A DNA stretch of 43,658 nt, taken from positions 1-43,658 of the forward strand of contig CAZHKE010000024.1 in the NCBI GenBank assembly GCA_964532485.1. Direction: 5' to 3'. Position numbers and translations under genes: made by a program. The stretch's first letter is position 1. Each line of letters starts with the position of its first letter. Under the pieces are notes generated by a model. The model made no database searches. It saw nothing but the letters and a program-made list of their open reading frames with translations, and had not been told where the DNA came from. Below, in pieces: positions 1 through 7,455 of this stretch. This DNA is from DATBSK01 sp964532485. GTDB lineage: Bacteria; Actinomycetota; Acidimicrobiia; IMCC26256; PALSA-555.

Positions 1-399
1 AGGAGCTACGAACTCGGCCCGCCGATGGTGGAAGCGCCACGTGCTGTCGTCGTGGTGGAGCGTGTCGTGGTATCGGCCGACGAGCTGGATCCCCCAGCCC
101 GAGTCTCGCTGCAGGAGGAGCACGACGTCGCTGATCGCCTTCGCCTCGTGGTCGTCCCACTCGGTGACGAGCGTGTTGAGCACGAGGTGGCGCTGGGGCC
201 GCCGCGGCTCCACCGTGGTGTAGGCCGCGCGCAGCGCCTCGTGCCCCTCGTGGGCGCCCAGGCCCGGGATGTCGCAGCCGCCGCCGGGGCAGAACGTTGC
301 GACGACGTCGTCGGTGCGACCGTCGTCGAGGGCCTGGGTGTACGCGGCGATCGCGGCACGGACGCCCTCGGCGACCTCGGCGAACGTCGAGGCGCCCAT
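1..399 (-). CDS. SnoaL/NTF2-like domain protein, partial at window edge
   Basis: Starting at the ATG at 399 on the minus strand, 133 codons stay open to the first base of the window, so the 3' end is missing. The protein begins MGASTFAEVAEGVRAAIAAY and contains a run with the look of SnoaL-like/NTF2-fold proteins: a helix with TQALDDGRTDDVVATFC, then GHEALRAAYTTVEPRRPQRH, and near the visible end a WRFHHRRAEFV strand. Its ATG overlaps the TGA of the Rieske gene (ATGA), so the two are translationally coupled. Proteins of this fold serve as small subunits of ring-hydroxylating oxygenases or as isomerases and hydratases; the coupling favours a role beside the oxygenase. That role is inferred. 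No metal or catalytic residue could be assigned with confidence. Confidence 0.72.
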   Translation of the reverse strand, partial: MGASTFAEVAEGVRAAIAAYTQALDDGRTDDVVATFCPGGGCDIPGLGAHEGHEALRAAYTTVEPRRPQRHLVLNTLVTEWDDHEAKAISDVVLLLQRDSGWGIQLVGRYHDTLHHDDSTWRFHHRRAEFVAP

Positions 400-1763
400 C
401 AGAAGCCGAGGTCCAGGATCGGCTGCTCGAAGGGGTAGACGTTGACTGCCGCCAGTGCCGGGAGCAGCCGCTGGTGTGGAAGACCGGCGAGGAAGCCGTC
501 GATGGTCCGCTCGAAGTTGGAGATGTGTCCCTCGAGTCCCTCGGACAGGCGCATGTACTCGAAGCCCCTCGCATGCAGGCCCCGTTGCTGGCGCGGCAGG
601 TTCGAGAAGTCCTGCGTGGGGATCGGTGGCCAGCGCGGATCATCCGCCTCCCAGGGCTCGGGCGGCGTGGGCTGCTCCCGCTCGTCGCTCTCCGGGAACC
701 GCTCGAGTGACCAGATCTCCATCAGCGTCTCCTCCGGTCCGAGCGGGCGGAACCGGTACGAGGAGGCACCGCTGTACATCGGCAGCACGAAGTAGTGCGG
801 GAAGCAGTGGAAGAACGTGAGGTTGATCCCTCGCGCCTCGAGGTCGTTGAGATCGGGGATGTCGGCCCCCCGGTCGCGGTGCCAGCGCACCACCGCGTCG
901 TTGAGCGTGCGGTTCCAGGTCTCGATCGCCAGCGTCGGATCGGCGGGCAGCTCCACGTCCCGAAGACCCTCGGCGATGCGCACGTCTCCCGCCGGCGTCA
1001 TCCCGGCCATGCCGTCGCTCATCGCTCGCAGGTACTGGATGTCCGCGTCGATGAAGGCGTCAGGATCGAACCCCTCCTCGTCGCGCCGTCCGAACCTCGT
1101 CGGGATGATGAGCTGCGGATGTGTCTGCACGACGTGGTACATCTCGACGAACGCCTCGATCGCGAGCTTCCAGTTCACGGGGAGTCGAGCGGCGAACCAC
1201 CGCTCGGTGCGAAGCGACTCCACCTTCCACGCGTCGAGCATGCTCGCGGCCGGCTCGAGCGACTCGCGCACCGGTGGTGCGTCGTCGTCGAGGTTGATCC
1301 ACGCGCACCCACCCCACGCCTCGCACCGCACGGGAACGAGGTCGAGGTCCTCGGGCGCGAGGTTGTGCTCGGCGAACGTTCGCCGCTGCGTGACGCCCGC
1401 GTTCGCGCCGTCCGGCCCGTAGCGCCAGCCGTGGAACGGGCACTGGAAGCCGCGCTCGCAGCTGCCTCGACCCTGGACGATCCTGACGCCACGATGGCGG
1501 CAGGCGTTCTGGAACGCCCGCACGCCCAGGTCGTCGGTGCGCACCACGACGATCGACTGATCGAGGAACTCGTACTCCGCGAAGTCGTTCGGCGCCGGGA
1601 TCTCCTCGAGCCGGCACGCCATCTGCCAGACGCGCGGCCACAGCAGCTCCGCCTCCATCTCGTAGAAGCCCGCGTCGAGGTAGCGCTCCTTGCGGACGCG
1701 ATCAGGGAGATCGACCGCGTACGGCACCGCGAGCGTCGACCTCTTCTCTCCCACGGTCCCCAC
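399..1763 (-). CDS. Rieske [2Fe-2S] aromatic-ring-hydroxylating oxygenase, alpha subunit
   Basis: The 454-residue product is a typical length for Rieske oxygenase large subunits. The Rieske cluster motif is clear: C88-R-H90 and C108-P-F-H111. The mononuclear iron region follows the NWK landmark at 197-199, with FVEMYH giving E207 (bridging acid, Glu rather than the usual Asp), H210 and H215. The third iron ligand was not located with certainty. Such enzymes use NAD(P)H-derived electrons from a separate reductase and ferredoxin, neither of which is in this window, to hydroxylate or demethylate a substrate. The gene is followed by the coupled SnoaL-like gene and is divergent from the flavin monooxygenase, with only 27 bp between starts and the shared 18-bp motif in that gap. 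Substrate is unknown. Confidence 0.9.
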   Translation of the reverse strand: MGTVGEKRSTLAVPYAVDLPDRVRKERYLDAGFYEMEAELLWPRVWQMACRLEEIPAPNDFAEYEFLDQSIVVVRTDDLGVRAFQNACRHRGVRIVQGRGSCERGFQCPFHGWRYGPDGANAGVTQRRTFAEHNLAPEDLDLVPVRCEAWGGCAWINLDDDAPPVRESLEPAASMLDAWKVESLRTERWFAARLPVNWKLAIEAFVEMYHVVQTHPQLIIPTRFGRRDEEGFDPDAFIDADIQYLRAMSDGMAGMTPAGDVRIAEGLRDVELPADPTLAIETWNRTLNDAVVRWHRDRGADIPDLNDLEARGINLTFFHCFPHYFVLPMYSGASSYRFRPLGPEETLMEIWSLERFPESDEREQPTPPEPWEADDPRWPPIPTQDFSNLPRQQRGLHARGFEYMRLSEGLEGHISNFERTIDGFLAGLPHQRLLPALAAVNVYPFEQPILDLGF

Positions 1764-1773
1764 CGTTCCTTAG

Positions 1774-1791
1774 ACTAACCGGTCGGTACAA
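1774..1791. promoter_or_regulatory. Putative TetR operator, site 1
   Basis: On the minus strand this reads TTGTACCGACCGGTTAGT, one of five matches in the window to TTGTACCGACCRGTACAA. Its right end is the first base of the monooxygenase ATG and its left end lies 10 bp before the Rieske start, so a bound protein would cover both starts. Regulator assignment to the TetR protein at 5852-6490 is inferred. Confidence 0.65.
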
Positions 1792-3401
1792 TGCAGCCCG
1801 TGCCTCCGAGTCCCGACGTCGACGTGCTGGTCGTCGGCGCGGGCATCACCGGCATCTACCAGCTGTACCGCGCGCGCGAGGCAGGCTTCTCCGTCGAGCT
1901 CGTCGAGGCGGGCAGCGGTGTCGGGGGCACCTGGTACTGGAACCGCTACCCCGGAGCGCGCTTCGACTCCGAGAGCTACACGTACGGCTACCTGTTCTCG
2001 AAGGAGCTCTTCGACGAGTGGGAGTGGCACGAGCACTTCGCCGAGCAACCCGACATCGAGCGCTACCTCAACCACGTCGTCGACCGGTTCGACCTCCGGC
2101 GCCACATCCGCTTCGACGCCAGAGTCGCCTCGGCCGTCTACGACGAGTCGAAGCGGCGGTGGGCGGTCGCACTGCACGACGGCACGGAGTACCGCACGCA
2201 GTTCCTCATCGCCGCCACCGGCGTCCTCTCGGTGCCGAACTTCCCCGACGTGCCCGGGGGCGACGAGTTTCGCGGTGAGCAGTACCACACCGGGCTCTGG
2301 CCGGAGACGCCGGTCGACTTCGTCGACAAGCGCGTCGCGGTCATCGGCACCGGGTCGAGCGGCGTCCAGATCATCCCCGTCATCGCCGGCGAGGTCGCCT
2401 CCCTGACCGTGTACCAACGCAGCGCCAACTGGTGCACACCCCTCAACAACTCACCGATCACGCCCGACGAGCAGGTCGAGCTCAGGGCCGACTTCGAGAC
2501 CATGCGCGAGACGCTGAACACGTCACCGCACGGGTTCCTCCACGCCGCGCACGAACGCGCCACGTTCGACGACTCGGCAGAGGAGCGACGCGCGTTCTTC
2601 GAGAGGATGTGGGCCAGCCCCGGCTTCTCGAAGCTCACGAGCAACTACGCCGACCTGCTGTTCGACGAGGCCGCGAACGCGGAGTGGTGTGAGTTCATCG
2701 CCGAGAAGATCCGGAGCATCGTCGAGGATCCCGAGACCGCGGAGCGGCTGATCCCGACGGGCCACCGGTACGGCGAGCACCGGCCGCCCTTCGTGAACGG
2801 CTACTTCGAGGCGTTCAACCAACCGAACGTCTCGCTCGTCGATCTGAAGCAGACGCCGATCGTGCGCATGACCGGGCGTGGGATCGAGACGACGGAGGGT
2901 GAGCAGCAGCTCGACATCGTCGTGTGGGCGACCGGCTTCGACTTCGGAACCGGTGCGCTCCTGCGCATGGGGATCCGCGGCCGTGGCGGTCTCGCGCTCG
3001 AGGACCACTGGGCCGATGGTCCGTCGACGTTCCTCGGCGTCCAGACCACGGGCTTCCCGAACTTCTTCTTCCCGGGCGGGCCGCACGCGGCCGCCGGCAA
3101 CAACCCCCGCTACAACGGCGACCAGGTCGACTTCGTCACCGACACCCTCGTCTACGTGCGCGACCACGGGTACGACACGATCGAGGTCGACCCCGCGGCC
3201 GAGGACGAGTGGACGAGGATGATCGACCGTGCCGCGAGGAGACCGCCGTCGTTCGGGGAGAGCAGCTACTACTTCGGTGCCAACATCCCCGGGAAGCCGC
3301 GCCGGTACCTCCTGAACGCGGCCGGGCGGCCGAAGCTCTTCTCGGTCATTGACGAGGTCGTGGCGAACGACTACAAGGCGTTCCGCTTGTCGCGTTCTTG
3401 A
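1791..3401 (+). CDS. Flavin-containing monooxygenase, Baeyer-Villiger type
   Basis: The 536-residue product has two dinucleotide-binding folds: GAGITG at 16-21 for FAD, followed by GGTWYWNRYPG at 45-55, and GTGSSG at 186-191 for NADPH. The type I Baeyer-Villiger fingerprint FxGxxxHxxxWP is present at 160-171 (FRGEQYHTGLWP). These enzymes insert one oxygen next to a ketone to make an ester or lactone using NADPH and O2. The ATG at 1791 is the first start after the putative operator; no Shine-Dalgarno lies upstream, which suggests a leaderless message. The gene ends 1 bp from the convergent cyclase-family gene. Together with the Rieske enzyme, SDRs and hydrolases nearby it could convert a cyclic ketone to a lactone. 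Substrate is not readable from sequence. Confidence 0.92.
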   Translation: MQPVPPSPDVDVLVVGAGITGIYQLYRAREAGFSVELVEAGSGVGGTWYWNRYPGARFDSESYTYGYLFSKELFDEWEWHEHFAEQPDIERYLNHVVDRFDLRRHIRFDARVASAVYDESKRRWAVALHDGTEYRTQFLIAATGVLSVPNFPDVPGGDEFRGEQYHTGLWPETPVDFVDKRVAVIGTGSSGVQIIPVIAGEVASLTVYQRSANWCTPLNNSPITPDEQVELRADFETMRETLNTSPHGFLHAAHERATFDDSAEERRAFFERMWASPGFSKLTSNYADLLFDEAANAEWCEFIAEKIRSIVEDPETAERLIPTGHRYGEHRPPFVNGYFEAFNQPNVSLVDLKQTPIVRMTGRGIETTEGEQQLDIVVWATGFDFGTGALLRMGIRGRGGLALEDHWADGPSTFLGVQTTGFPNFFFPGGPHAAAGNNPRYNGDQVDFVTDTLVYVRDHGYDTIEVDPAAEDEWTRMIDRAARRPPSFGESSYYFGANIPGKPRRYLLNAAGRPKLFSVIDEVVANDYKAFRLSRS

Positions 3402-3402
3402 G

Positions 3403-4461
3403 TCAGACGGTCGCGATCGGCGTCGTCGGCGAGCCCACCGTGCCGGGCAGCCGAAGCGGAGGCGCGGTGAGCAGGAACCGGCTGCGGTCGTGGTCGCGCA
3501 GCCAGGTCGCGAGCTCGTGCAAGTACCACAGCTCGCCGAGCGGGACGCCGAGCTTGAACAAGCAGAGGTGGTGGATCGGGAGGAGCGAGTGCCGGCTCTC
3601 GTCGCGATCCCCGCCGACCATCCCCTCGACCGCGTAGTTGTCGGCCACCAGGGCGGAGATCTGCGACTCGGTGATCCACTCGAGCATCGACGGGTCACGG
3701 GCGTCGAGGTACGCGCACATCGAATGGATCTCGACGGGATCAGGATCGCGCTCCCACTCGAGGACCTTCGTGGCGAAGCCGGTGTGCAGGAGCAGCATGT
3801 CGCCCGGCTCCACGACGACGTCGTCGGCCGCCATGATCTCCTCGAGCGTCGTGCGGTCGACGCCCCGCCAGTCTCGGCCCAGGTGGTGCTCGAGGTCGAC
3901 GAGGACGCCGCGCCCCTGGACCCCGTGGAAGGCCATGTGCTCCAGGCCGAGGTGGTGCGCGAAGCAGACGCTCCTGCCACCGTCGCCGCGCGCGTCGGGC
4001 TGGGGTCCGACGAGGTCGGCGCCGGCTCGATACCCGTTGTAGAGGACCGCCTCCTCCACCCCGTCATCGTCGGCGTCGAACTCGGCTCCGGCGTGAGCGA
4101 GCGAGTCCCACTGCGTCGAGTACTGGAGCGAGAGGGTCACCTGGTCGTCGGCCCACACGTCGACGTACTTCGGGTGCCCCCACTTCTCCATCCGGCTCTG
4201 GTGGACGTTGTAGAAGGTCTCGGGATTGCCCTCCATGTCCTCGGTCGGCGCGAGGCGCGGCGGGTGGCGTCGCTGGTTCAAGGCGGTGCCGCCCGGATGG
4301 TCGAGCGGCAGGCTCAAGCAGAAGCTGATGCCGGCCTCCACCTCGCGCACGCCCTGGAGCACCTTCTCGGGCGTGAGCAGGTTGATGCGGCCGAGCTCGT
4401 CGTCGTCGCCCCAGTCGCCCCACGTCGAGCCGGGCGGGCGCTGCTTCCACCGCTTCGTCAC
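3403..4461 (-). CDS. Cyclase-family (kynurenine formamidase-like) metal-dependent hydrolase
   Basis: The product of 352 residues fits the longer branch of the cyclase family (PF04199), which has a kynurenine formamidase-like fold and uses metal-bound water to open amides, lactones or related bonds. The family landmark is visible as TQWDSLAHAG, the equivalent of the H-x-G-T-H metal motif in this branch, and EPGDMLLLHTGF is a second family hallmark. The start is taken as GTG at 4461 because AAGAGGA lies a few bases upstream; earlier in-frame sequence is low-complexity and does not look like protein. It converges on the flavin monooxygenase, leaving 1 bp, and is divergent from the amidohydrolase at 4583. 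A lactone produced by the monooxygenase would be a reasonable substrate, but this is inference. Confidence 0.85.
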   Translation of the reverse strand: MTKRWKQRPPGSTWGDWGDDDELGRINLLTPEKVLQGVREVEAGISFCLSLPLDHPGGTALNQRRHPPRLAPTEDMEGNPETFYNVHQSRMEKWGHPKYVDVWADDQVTLSLQYSTQWDSLAHAGAEFDADDDGVEEAVLYNGYRAGADLVGPQPDARGDGGRSVCFAHHLGLEHMAFHGVQGRGVLVDLEHHLGRDWRGVDRTTLEEIMAADDVVVEPGDMLLLHTGFATKVLEWERDPDPVEIHSMCAYLDARDPSMLEWITESQISALVADNYAVEGMVGGDRDESRHSLLPIHHLCLFKLGVPLGELWYLHELATWLRDHDRSRFLLTAPPLRLPGTVGSPTTPIATV

Positions 4462-4549
4462 CGCATCCTCTTTTCCTCTTCTCTTCTTCTCTTCACGTTC
4501 TGGTCTTCTCTGCTGCGTCCGGCTCGTCGTGCTGACGGACGTGCGTTGC

Positions 4550-4567
4550 CTGTACCGACCGGTTGGT
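4550..4567. promoter_or_regulatory. Putative TetR operator, site 2
   Basis: The plus strand reads CTGTACCGACCGGTTGGT, matching the 18-bp motif of sites 1 and 3-5. It ends 15 bp before the amidohydrolase ATG at 4583 and lies 88 bp from the divergent cyclase-family start at 4461, so it most likely controls the former. Confidence 0.65.
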
Positions 4568-4582
4568 TTAGCCTCAAGAAGC

Positions 4583-5836
4583 ATGGCTGAAAAGGACTTC
4601 GTCGTCTCCGGGGACGGACATCTCCTCGAGCCGATCGACCTGTTCGTCACCCGCCTTCCCGAGCACCTGCGCGATCGCGCGGTCTGGGAGGAGGACTTCG
4701 AGATCGAGCCGCTCGTCGAGGGCGGCGCCCGGATCTTCCGCCGCCTGCACACGCCGGGGTTCGAGGGCTGGACGATCTCCCGCTACCGCCAGACCGGCGG
4801 GCGGATGCCCGAAGGCGACCCGGAGCTCATCCTCGAGGACATGGACCTCGACGGCGTCGACGCCCAGGTGCTGCACCCGAACCTGTCGCTGTTCGGGCTG
4901 TACTCCGACGACCACGAGCTCTCGATGGCGCACGCCCGGGTGTACAACGACTACGTCGTCGAGCGGTTCACCCCGTACTTCTCGCGGCTCGCCCCGACCG
5001 CGCCCGTCCCGCTGACCGACGTCGACGACGCCGTCGCCGAGATCGAGCGTGTCGCCGCCGCCGGGTTCCGCGCCATCCTCCTCCCGGCGACGCCCCCGAA
5101 GCCGTACTACTCGCGCGACTTCGACCCCGTGTGGGCAGCGGCGCAGGCCAACGGCGTGCAGCCGTTCTTCCACACCCAGACCGGCGGCGTGAAGGTCGAC
5201 GATCCGGCGTCCACGACGCTCAAGGTCGTCATGGAGTCGGCGGCTCAGGTCAACCAGCCGATGACCGAGAGGTCGGCGTCGAAGCGGATGATCACCCAGT
5301 CCATCTACGGCGCGATCGTGCCCCAGCAGCTCATCTGCGAGCTCGTCGGCGGTGGTGTGCCCGAGCGCTACCCCGACCTCCACTTCTCCCTCATCGAGTT
5401 CAACGCACACTGGCTTGCGTCGCTGATGGGCGCGATGGACAAGTGCTGGATCACCGGGATCGGCCAGGACGCTGACTGGTGGCTCGGATACTGGGACGAG
5501 ACGCGCCCGGCGAATGACCAACCCAACATGGCGCAGCTGTTCCGCCTGAACGAGAAGTGGCCCTACCCGCTGACGCCGAGTGAGTACGTGCAGCGCCAGT
5601 TCCACGTCCAGTTCCAGGACGATCCCGTGGCGATCGCGTGCCGACACATCACGGGCGTGTCGACGATCGTGTGGGGCAACGACTACCCGCACGCGGAGGG
5701 GACGTTCCGCGGCAGCCGAGAGCTGATCGCGAAGCACTTCGCCGACGTCCCGGCCGACGAGCGCGCCGCCATGCTCGGCGGCACCCTGGGCGGGCTCTTG
5801 GGCTTCGAGGCCCCGGTCGGCGCCGCGACCTCCTGA
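4583..5836 (+). CDS. Amidohydrolase family 2 (ACMSD-like) metal-dependent hydrolase
   Basis: The 417-residue product is of the amidohydrolase_2 type (PF04909), related to aminocarboxymuconate-semialdehyde decarboxylase and gamma-resorcylate decarboxylase. The N-terminal metal motif is D11-G-H13 (SGDGHLLEP); a central histidine sits in FFHTQTG and the catalytic aspartate in WGNDYPH near the C-terminus. Members hydrolyse C-N or C-C bonds or decarboxylate, using Zn or a similar metal. ATG 4583 was chosen because MAEKDFVVSGDGH is the normal family start and the ATG follows the putative operator by 15 bp; the reading frame is open further upstream but has no protein-like content. It is the first of three such paralogues in the window and converges on the TetR gene with a 15-bp gap. 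Confidence 0.88.
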   Translation: MAEKDFVVSGDGHLLEPIDLFVTRLPEHLRDRAVWEEDFEIEPLVEGGARIFRRLHTPGFEGWTISRYRQTGGRMPEGDPELILEDMDLDGVDAQVLHPNLSLFGLYSDDHELSMAHARVYNDYVVERFTPYFSRLAPTAPVPLTDVDDAVAEIERVAAAGFRAILLPATPPKPYYSRDFDPVWAAAQANGVQPFFHTQTGGVKVDDPASTTLKVVMESAAQVNQPMTERSASKRMITQSIYGAIVPQQLICELVGGGVPERYPDLHFSLIEFNAHWLASLMGAMDKCWITGIGQDADWWLGYWDETRPANDQPNMAQLFRLNEKWPYPLTPSEYVQRQFHVQFQDDPVAIACRHITGVSTIVWGNDYPHAEGTFRGSRELIAKHFADVPADERAAMLGGTLGGLLGFEAPVGAATS

Positions 5837-5851
5837 GAGGAACGCGATCTC

Positions 5852-6490
5852 CTAGGACGACGAGGTTCCACCGTCCGTCGAGCCGGCGATCCCGTGGATG
5901 AAGATGTCGGCGAACGGCTTCGCGACGTCGCGAGCCGAGACCCGACCACCGGGCTTGAGCCACAGGTACGTGTAGTTGTGCATGCCGAGCCAGGCGAGGG
6001 CCGTGAGCCTCGGGTCGACATCACGAAACTCCCCGGAATCGACCCCGGCCTGGAGGATCGCCTCGACCCTCTGCTCGTAGGCCCGCCTGCGCACGCGGAA
6101 CTGCTCGGCGCGTTCGGCCGTGAGCGCGGGGAACTCGTGGAGGAAGACCCAGACGTGGTCGGGATAGCGGTGGATGACGTCGAGCAGCTCGTCACCCAGC
6201 ATCGCCAGCTGCGTCGACGGCGATCCGCTGGCTCGGGCGACACGATCGGCGCCCAGCATCACCTCGTCCATGACACGATCGTGGATCGCGGCGAGGAGCT
6301 CCTCCTTCGACCCGATGTAGTAGTAGAAGGCGCCCTTGCCGACACCGTTGACCGTGCACAGCTCTGCGATGCCGGTGGCGTGGTAGCCCTGCCGGGCGAA
6401 GACCCGCGCCGAGGTGTCGACGATCTCTTCGCGGCGTGCCTCCCACTTCGCGCTGCGTCGGCGCTCGTCGCCAGCAGCGGTTCCTGCCAT
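5852..6490 (-). CDS. TetR-family transcriptional regulator (regulator 1)
   Basis: The 212-residue product has an N-terminal helix-turn-helix at about 39-58 (TGIAELCTVNGVGKGAFYYY), followed by GSKEELL, the classic TetR connection to helix 4. The rest is a helical ligand-binding and dimerisation domain with no close family I can name. It is divergent from an SDR gene, with 65 bp between starts containing one copy of the 18-bp motif also found at four other promoters in the first 14 kb. The simplest reading is an autoregulated local repressor released by a pathway CoA ester or acid. Ligand and sign of regulation are unknown. Confidence 0.92.
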   Translation of the reverse strand: MAGTAAGDERRRSAKWEARREEIVDTSARVFARQGYHATGIAELCTVNGVGKGAFYYYIGSKEELLAAIHDRVMDEVMLGADRVARASGSPSTQLAMLGDELLDVIHRYPDHVWVFLHEFPALTAERAEQFRVRRRAYEQRVEAILQAGVDSGEFRDVDPRLTALAWLGMHNYTYLWLKPGGRVSARDVAKPFADIFIHGIAGSTDGGTSSS

Positions 6491-6516
6491 CGGCTCCGAC
6501 GGTATCGCAAAAGTAT

Positions 6517-6534
6517 CGTGACTGGTCGGTACAA
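6517..6534. promoter_or_regulatory. Putative TetR operator, site 3
   Basis: The minus strand reads TTGTACCGACCAGTCACG. It lies 26 bp from the TetR start (6490) and 21 bp from the SDR start (6556), which suits autoregulation plus control of the SDR. Confidence 0.68.
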
Positions 6535-6555
6535 GATGCGCGCGAGGGGTGGCGG

Positions 6556-7455
6556 GTGAGCGAGCACAGGTTCGATGGGCGCGTGGCGGTCGTCACGGGC
6601 GCCGGACGCGGCATCGGTCGAGCGCATGCACTCCTGCTCGCCGAGCGGGGCGCCAGCGTCGTCGTCAACGACGTGGGTGGCTCGATCGAGGGCGTCGGCG
6701 CCGACGCCGAACCGGCATCGGCCGTCGCCGCCGAGATCGTCGCCGCCGGCGGAGCGGCCCGCGCCGACACCAGCGACGTGGCCACGGCTGCCGGCGCGCA
6801 GGCGCTCGTCGATGTGGCGACGAGCACGTTCGGACGTGTCGACATCCTCGTCAACAACGCCGGCATCATCAGATGGGCGGGGCTCCCGGAAGCCGACGCG
6901 GAGAACCTCGCGAAGCACCTCGCGGTCCACGTCGGCGGCTCGTTCAACACCACCCGCGCCGCATGGCCGCACATGGTCGAACAAGGCTACGGCCGCATCG
7001 TGATGACGACCTCCGCCGGGCTGTTCGGACTGCCGAACAACCTCTCGTACGCCACTGCCAAGGGTGCTGTCATCGGGCTCACGCGCAGCCTCACCGCCGC
7101 AGGTGCCGCGCACGGCATCACGGTGAACCTCATCGCACCCGCGGCGTTCACGCGCATGGCAGGCCCGCCGACAGGTGATGCGGAATCCCTGATGTCGCCG
7201 GACCTCGTCGCACCGATGGCCGCGTTCCTGGCCCACGAGGACTGTCCCGTGAGCGGCGAGATCTACGCGGCCGGCGCGGGTCGCTTCGCGCGCATCTTCA
7301 TCGCCTCGACGGAGGGGTACGTCCACTCGGGTTCAAAGCCGACGATCGAGGACGTCGCCGAGCACTGGGCGGCGATCAACGACGAGTCCGGCTACTACGT
7401 CCCGTCCGATCTCACCGCCTGGTCAGTTGCGTTCATGAGGCACCTGTCGTCGTAG
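6556..7455 (+). CDS. Short-chain dehydrogenase/reductase, hydroxyacyl-CoA dehydrogenase-like
   Basis: The 299-residue product is an SDR with TGAGRGIG at 14-21, NNAG at 100-103 and the S153/Y165/K169 catalytic set (YATAK). VVVNDVGG after the second strand and the extra 50 or so C-terminal residues resemble the dehydrogenase part of peroxisomal-type multifunctional enzyme 2 (17-beta-HSD4), so a 3-hydroxyacyl-CoA or sterol-like alcohol is a plausible substrate. GTG at 6556 is chosen because GAGGGGTGG lies just upstream and the protein then begins with the usual short lead into the Rossmann fold. Its last 33 bp overlap the convergent acyl-CoA synthetase gene. It is preceded by putative operator site 3. 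Confidence 0.88.
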   Translation: MSEHRFDGRVAVVTGAGRGIGRAHALLLAERGASVVVNDVGGSIEGVGADAEPASAVAAEIVAAGGAARADTSDVATAAGAQALVDVATSTFGRVDILVNNAGIIRWAGLPEADAENLAKHLAVHVGGSFNTTRAAWPHMVEQGYGRIVMTTSAGLFGLPNNLSYATAKGAVIGLTRSLTAAGAAHGITVNLIAPAAFTRMAGPPTGDAESLMSPDLVAPMAAFLAHEDCPVSGEIYAAGAGRFARIFIASTEGYVHSGSKPTIEDVAEHWAAINDESGYYVPSDLTAWSVAFMRHLSS

